A stretch of 5,843 nucleotides of DNA from JBFMEX01 sp040752215 (GTDB taxonomy: Bacteria > Pseudomonadota > Alphaproteobacteria > Rhizobiales > Hyphomicrobiaceae), in NCBI GenBank assembly GCA_040752215.1, contig JBFMEX010000085.1, positions 1-5,843 of the forward strand, in the 5' to 3' direction. Made by a program: the position numbers and the translations under genes. Numbering within the stretch: position 1 is the first letter of the stretch; the number at the start of each line of letters is the position of its first letter. Shown in pieces: positions 5,667 through 5,843 of this stretch. Below the pieces are notes generated by a model. That model made no database searches. It saw only the letters and a program-made list of their open reading frames with translations, and had not been told where the DNA came from.

Positions 5667-5843
5667 TCAGCGCCAGAACGATGTGACCCAGTCGACCAGG
5701 CTGCGCCATATGCCCTTCTCGCCCGCAGGGGCCGATGGGGCCGGTGTCGATGGAGCTGGCGCCGGCGCCGGAGCCGGTGGCGCTGGCCGCTCCTCGGCCG
5801 GTGGCGCTGGTGCCGGGGCGGGCGGCGGCGGGGCGGGCGGCTC
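5667..5843 (-). CDS. C-terminal end of an unidentified protein with Pro/Ala-rich tail, truncated by window edge
   Basis: A frame with no start in the window is open from the right edge leftward to a TGA at 5669-5667 and gives 58 residues. The first 40 or so are almost entirely proline and alanine with a few E, R, S and T (for example PAPAPPAEERPAPPAPAPA). They end in a distinct, tryptophan-rich amphipathic tail, EKGIWRSLVDWVTSFWR. Such tails are typical of a disordered linker followed by a short terminal helix that docks to a membrane or partner. I do not recognise the protein. The gene would be codirectional with the regulator, 115 bp upstream of it. Strand is the main doubt, because GC-rich repeats stay open in several frames. 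A Gly/Ala-rich rightward frame from ATG 5710 and another from ATG 5735 also run off the edge. I prefer the leftward reading because its stop, tail and following intergenic gap look natural. Confidence 0.5.
   Translation of the reverse strand, partial: EPPAPPPPAPAPAPPAEERPAPPAPAPAPAPSTPAPSAPAGEKGIWRSLVDWVTSFWR

Noticed and set aside
5710..5843. Rightward Gly/Ala-rich frame from ATG 5710 resembling glycine-rich repeat proteins.
   Set aside because: It has no clear ribosome-binding site, and its repeats are the exact complement of the Pro/Ala-rich leftward frame, whose tail and stop look more natural. It is kept only as an alternative.

Overview
The window comes from a high-GC bacterial chromosome. 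Coding frames are strongly GC-biased at third codon positions, and protein styles (RsmD, OmpR-type regulator, TSUP permease) fit an alphaproteobacterium, perhaps of the Hyphomicrobiales. That placement is an impression, not a measured assignment. No mobile elements, tRNA or rRNA genes, or CRISPR arrays are visible.

Layout, left to right. The 3' part of rsmD (16S rRNA m2G966 methyltransferase) runs rightward and enters from the left edge. Everything else is read leftward. In transcription order from the right edge: (1) the last 58 codons of an unidentified protein with a Pro/Ala-rich tail and a Trp-rich C-terminus, cut by the window end; (2) a 115-bp gap; (3) an OmpR-family response regulator; (4) a membrane sensor histidine kinase overlapping it by 17 bp; (5) a 69-bp gap; (6) a small degenerate universal stress protein (Usp); (7) a TauE/SafE (TSUP) membrane permease; (8) a three-helix membrane protein; (9) a tandem-domain Usp, which ends 13 bp from the convergent rsmD stop.

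How the genes seem to fit together. The last four genes look like one operon. In the downstream two junctions the upstream stop codon touches or overlaps the next Shine-Dalgarno. The two membrane proteins are flanked by two Usp genes, suggesting a stress- or energy-responsive transport module for a small, perhaps sulfur-containing, anion. The substrate is unknown. The most notable item is a ladder of four (possibly five) heptamers of the form CTTNACG on the minus strand, spaced exactly 11 bp apart (3559-3598, degenerate unit 3548-3554). It lies between the kinase and the first Usp gene and overlaps the kinase stop codon. This is the spacing expected for head-to-tail binding by an OmpR/PhoB-type regulator, and the array sits 45 bp upstream of the Usp start. 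I infer that the adjacent response regulator controls the usp-TSUP operon through it. No similar array is visible upstream of the regulator itself.
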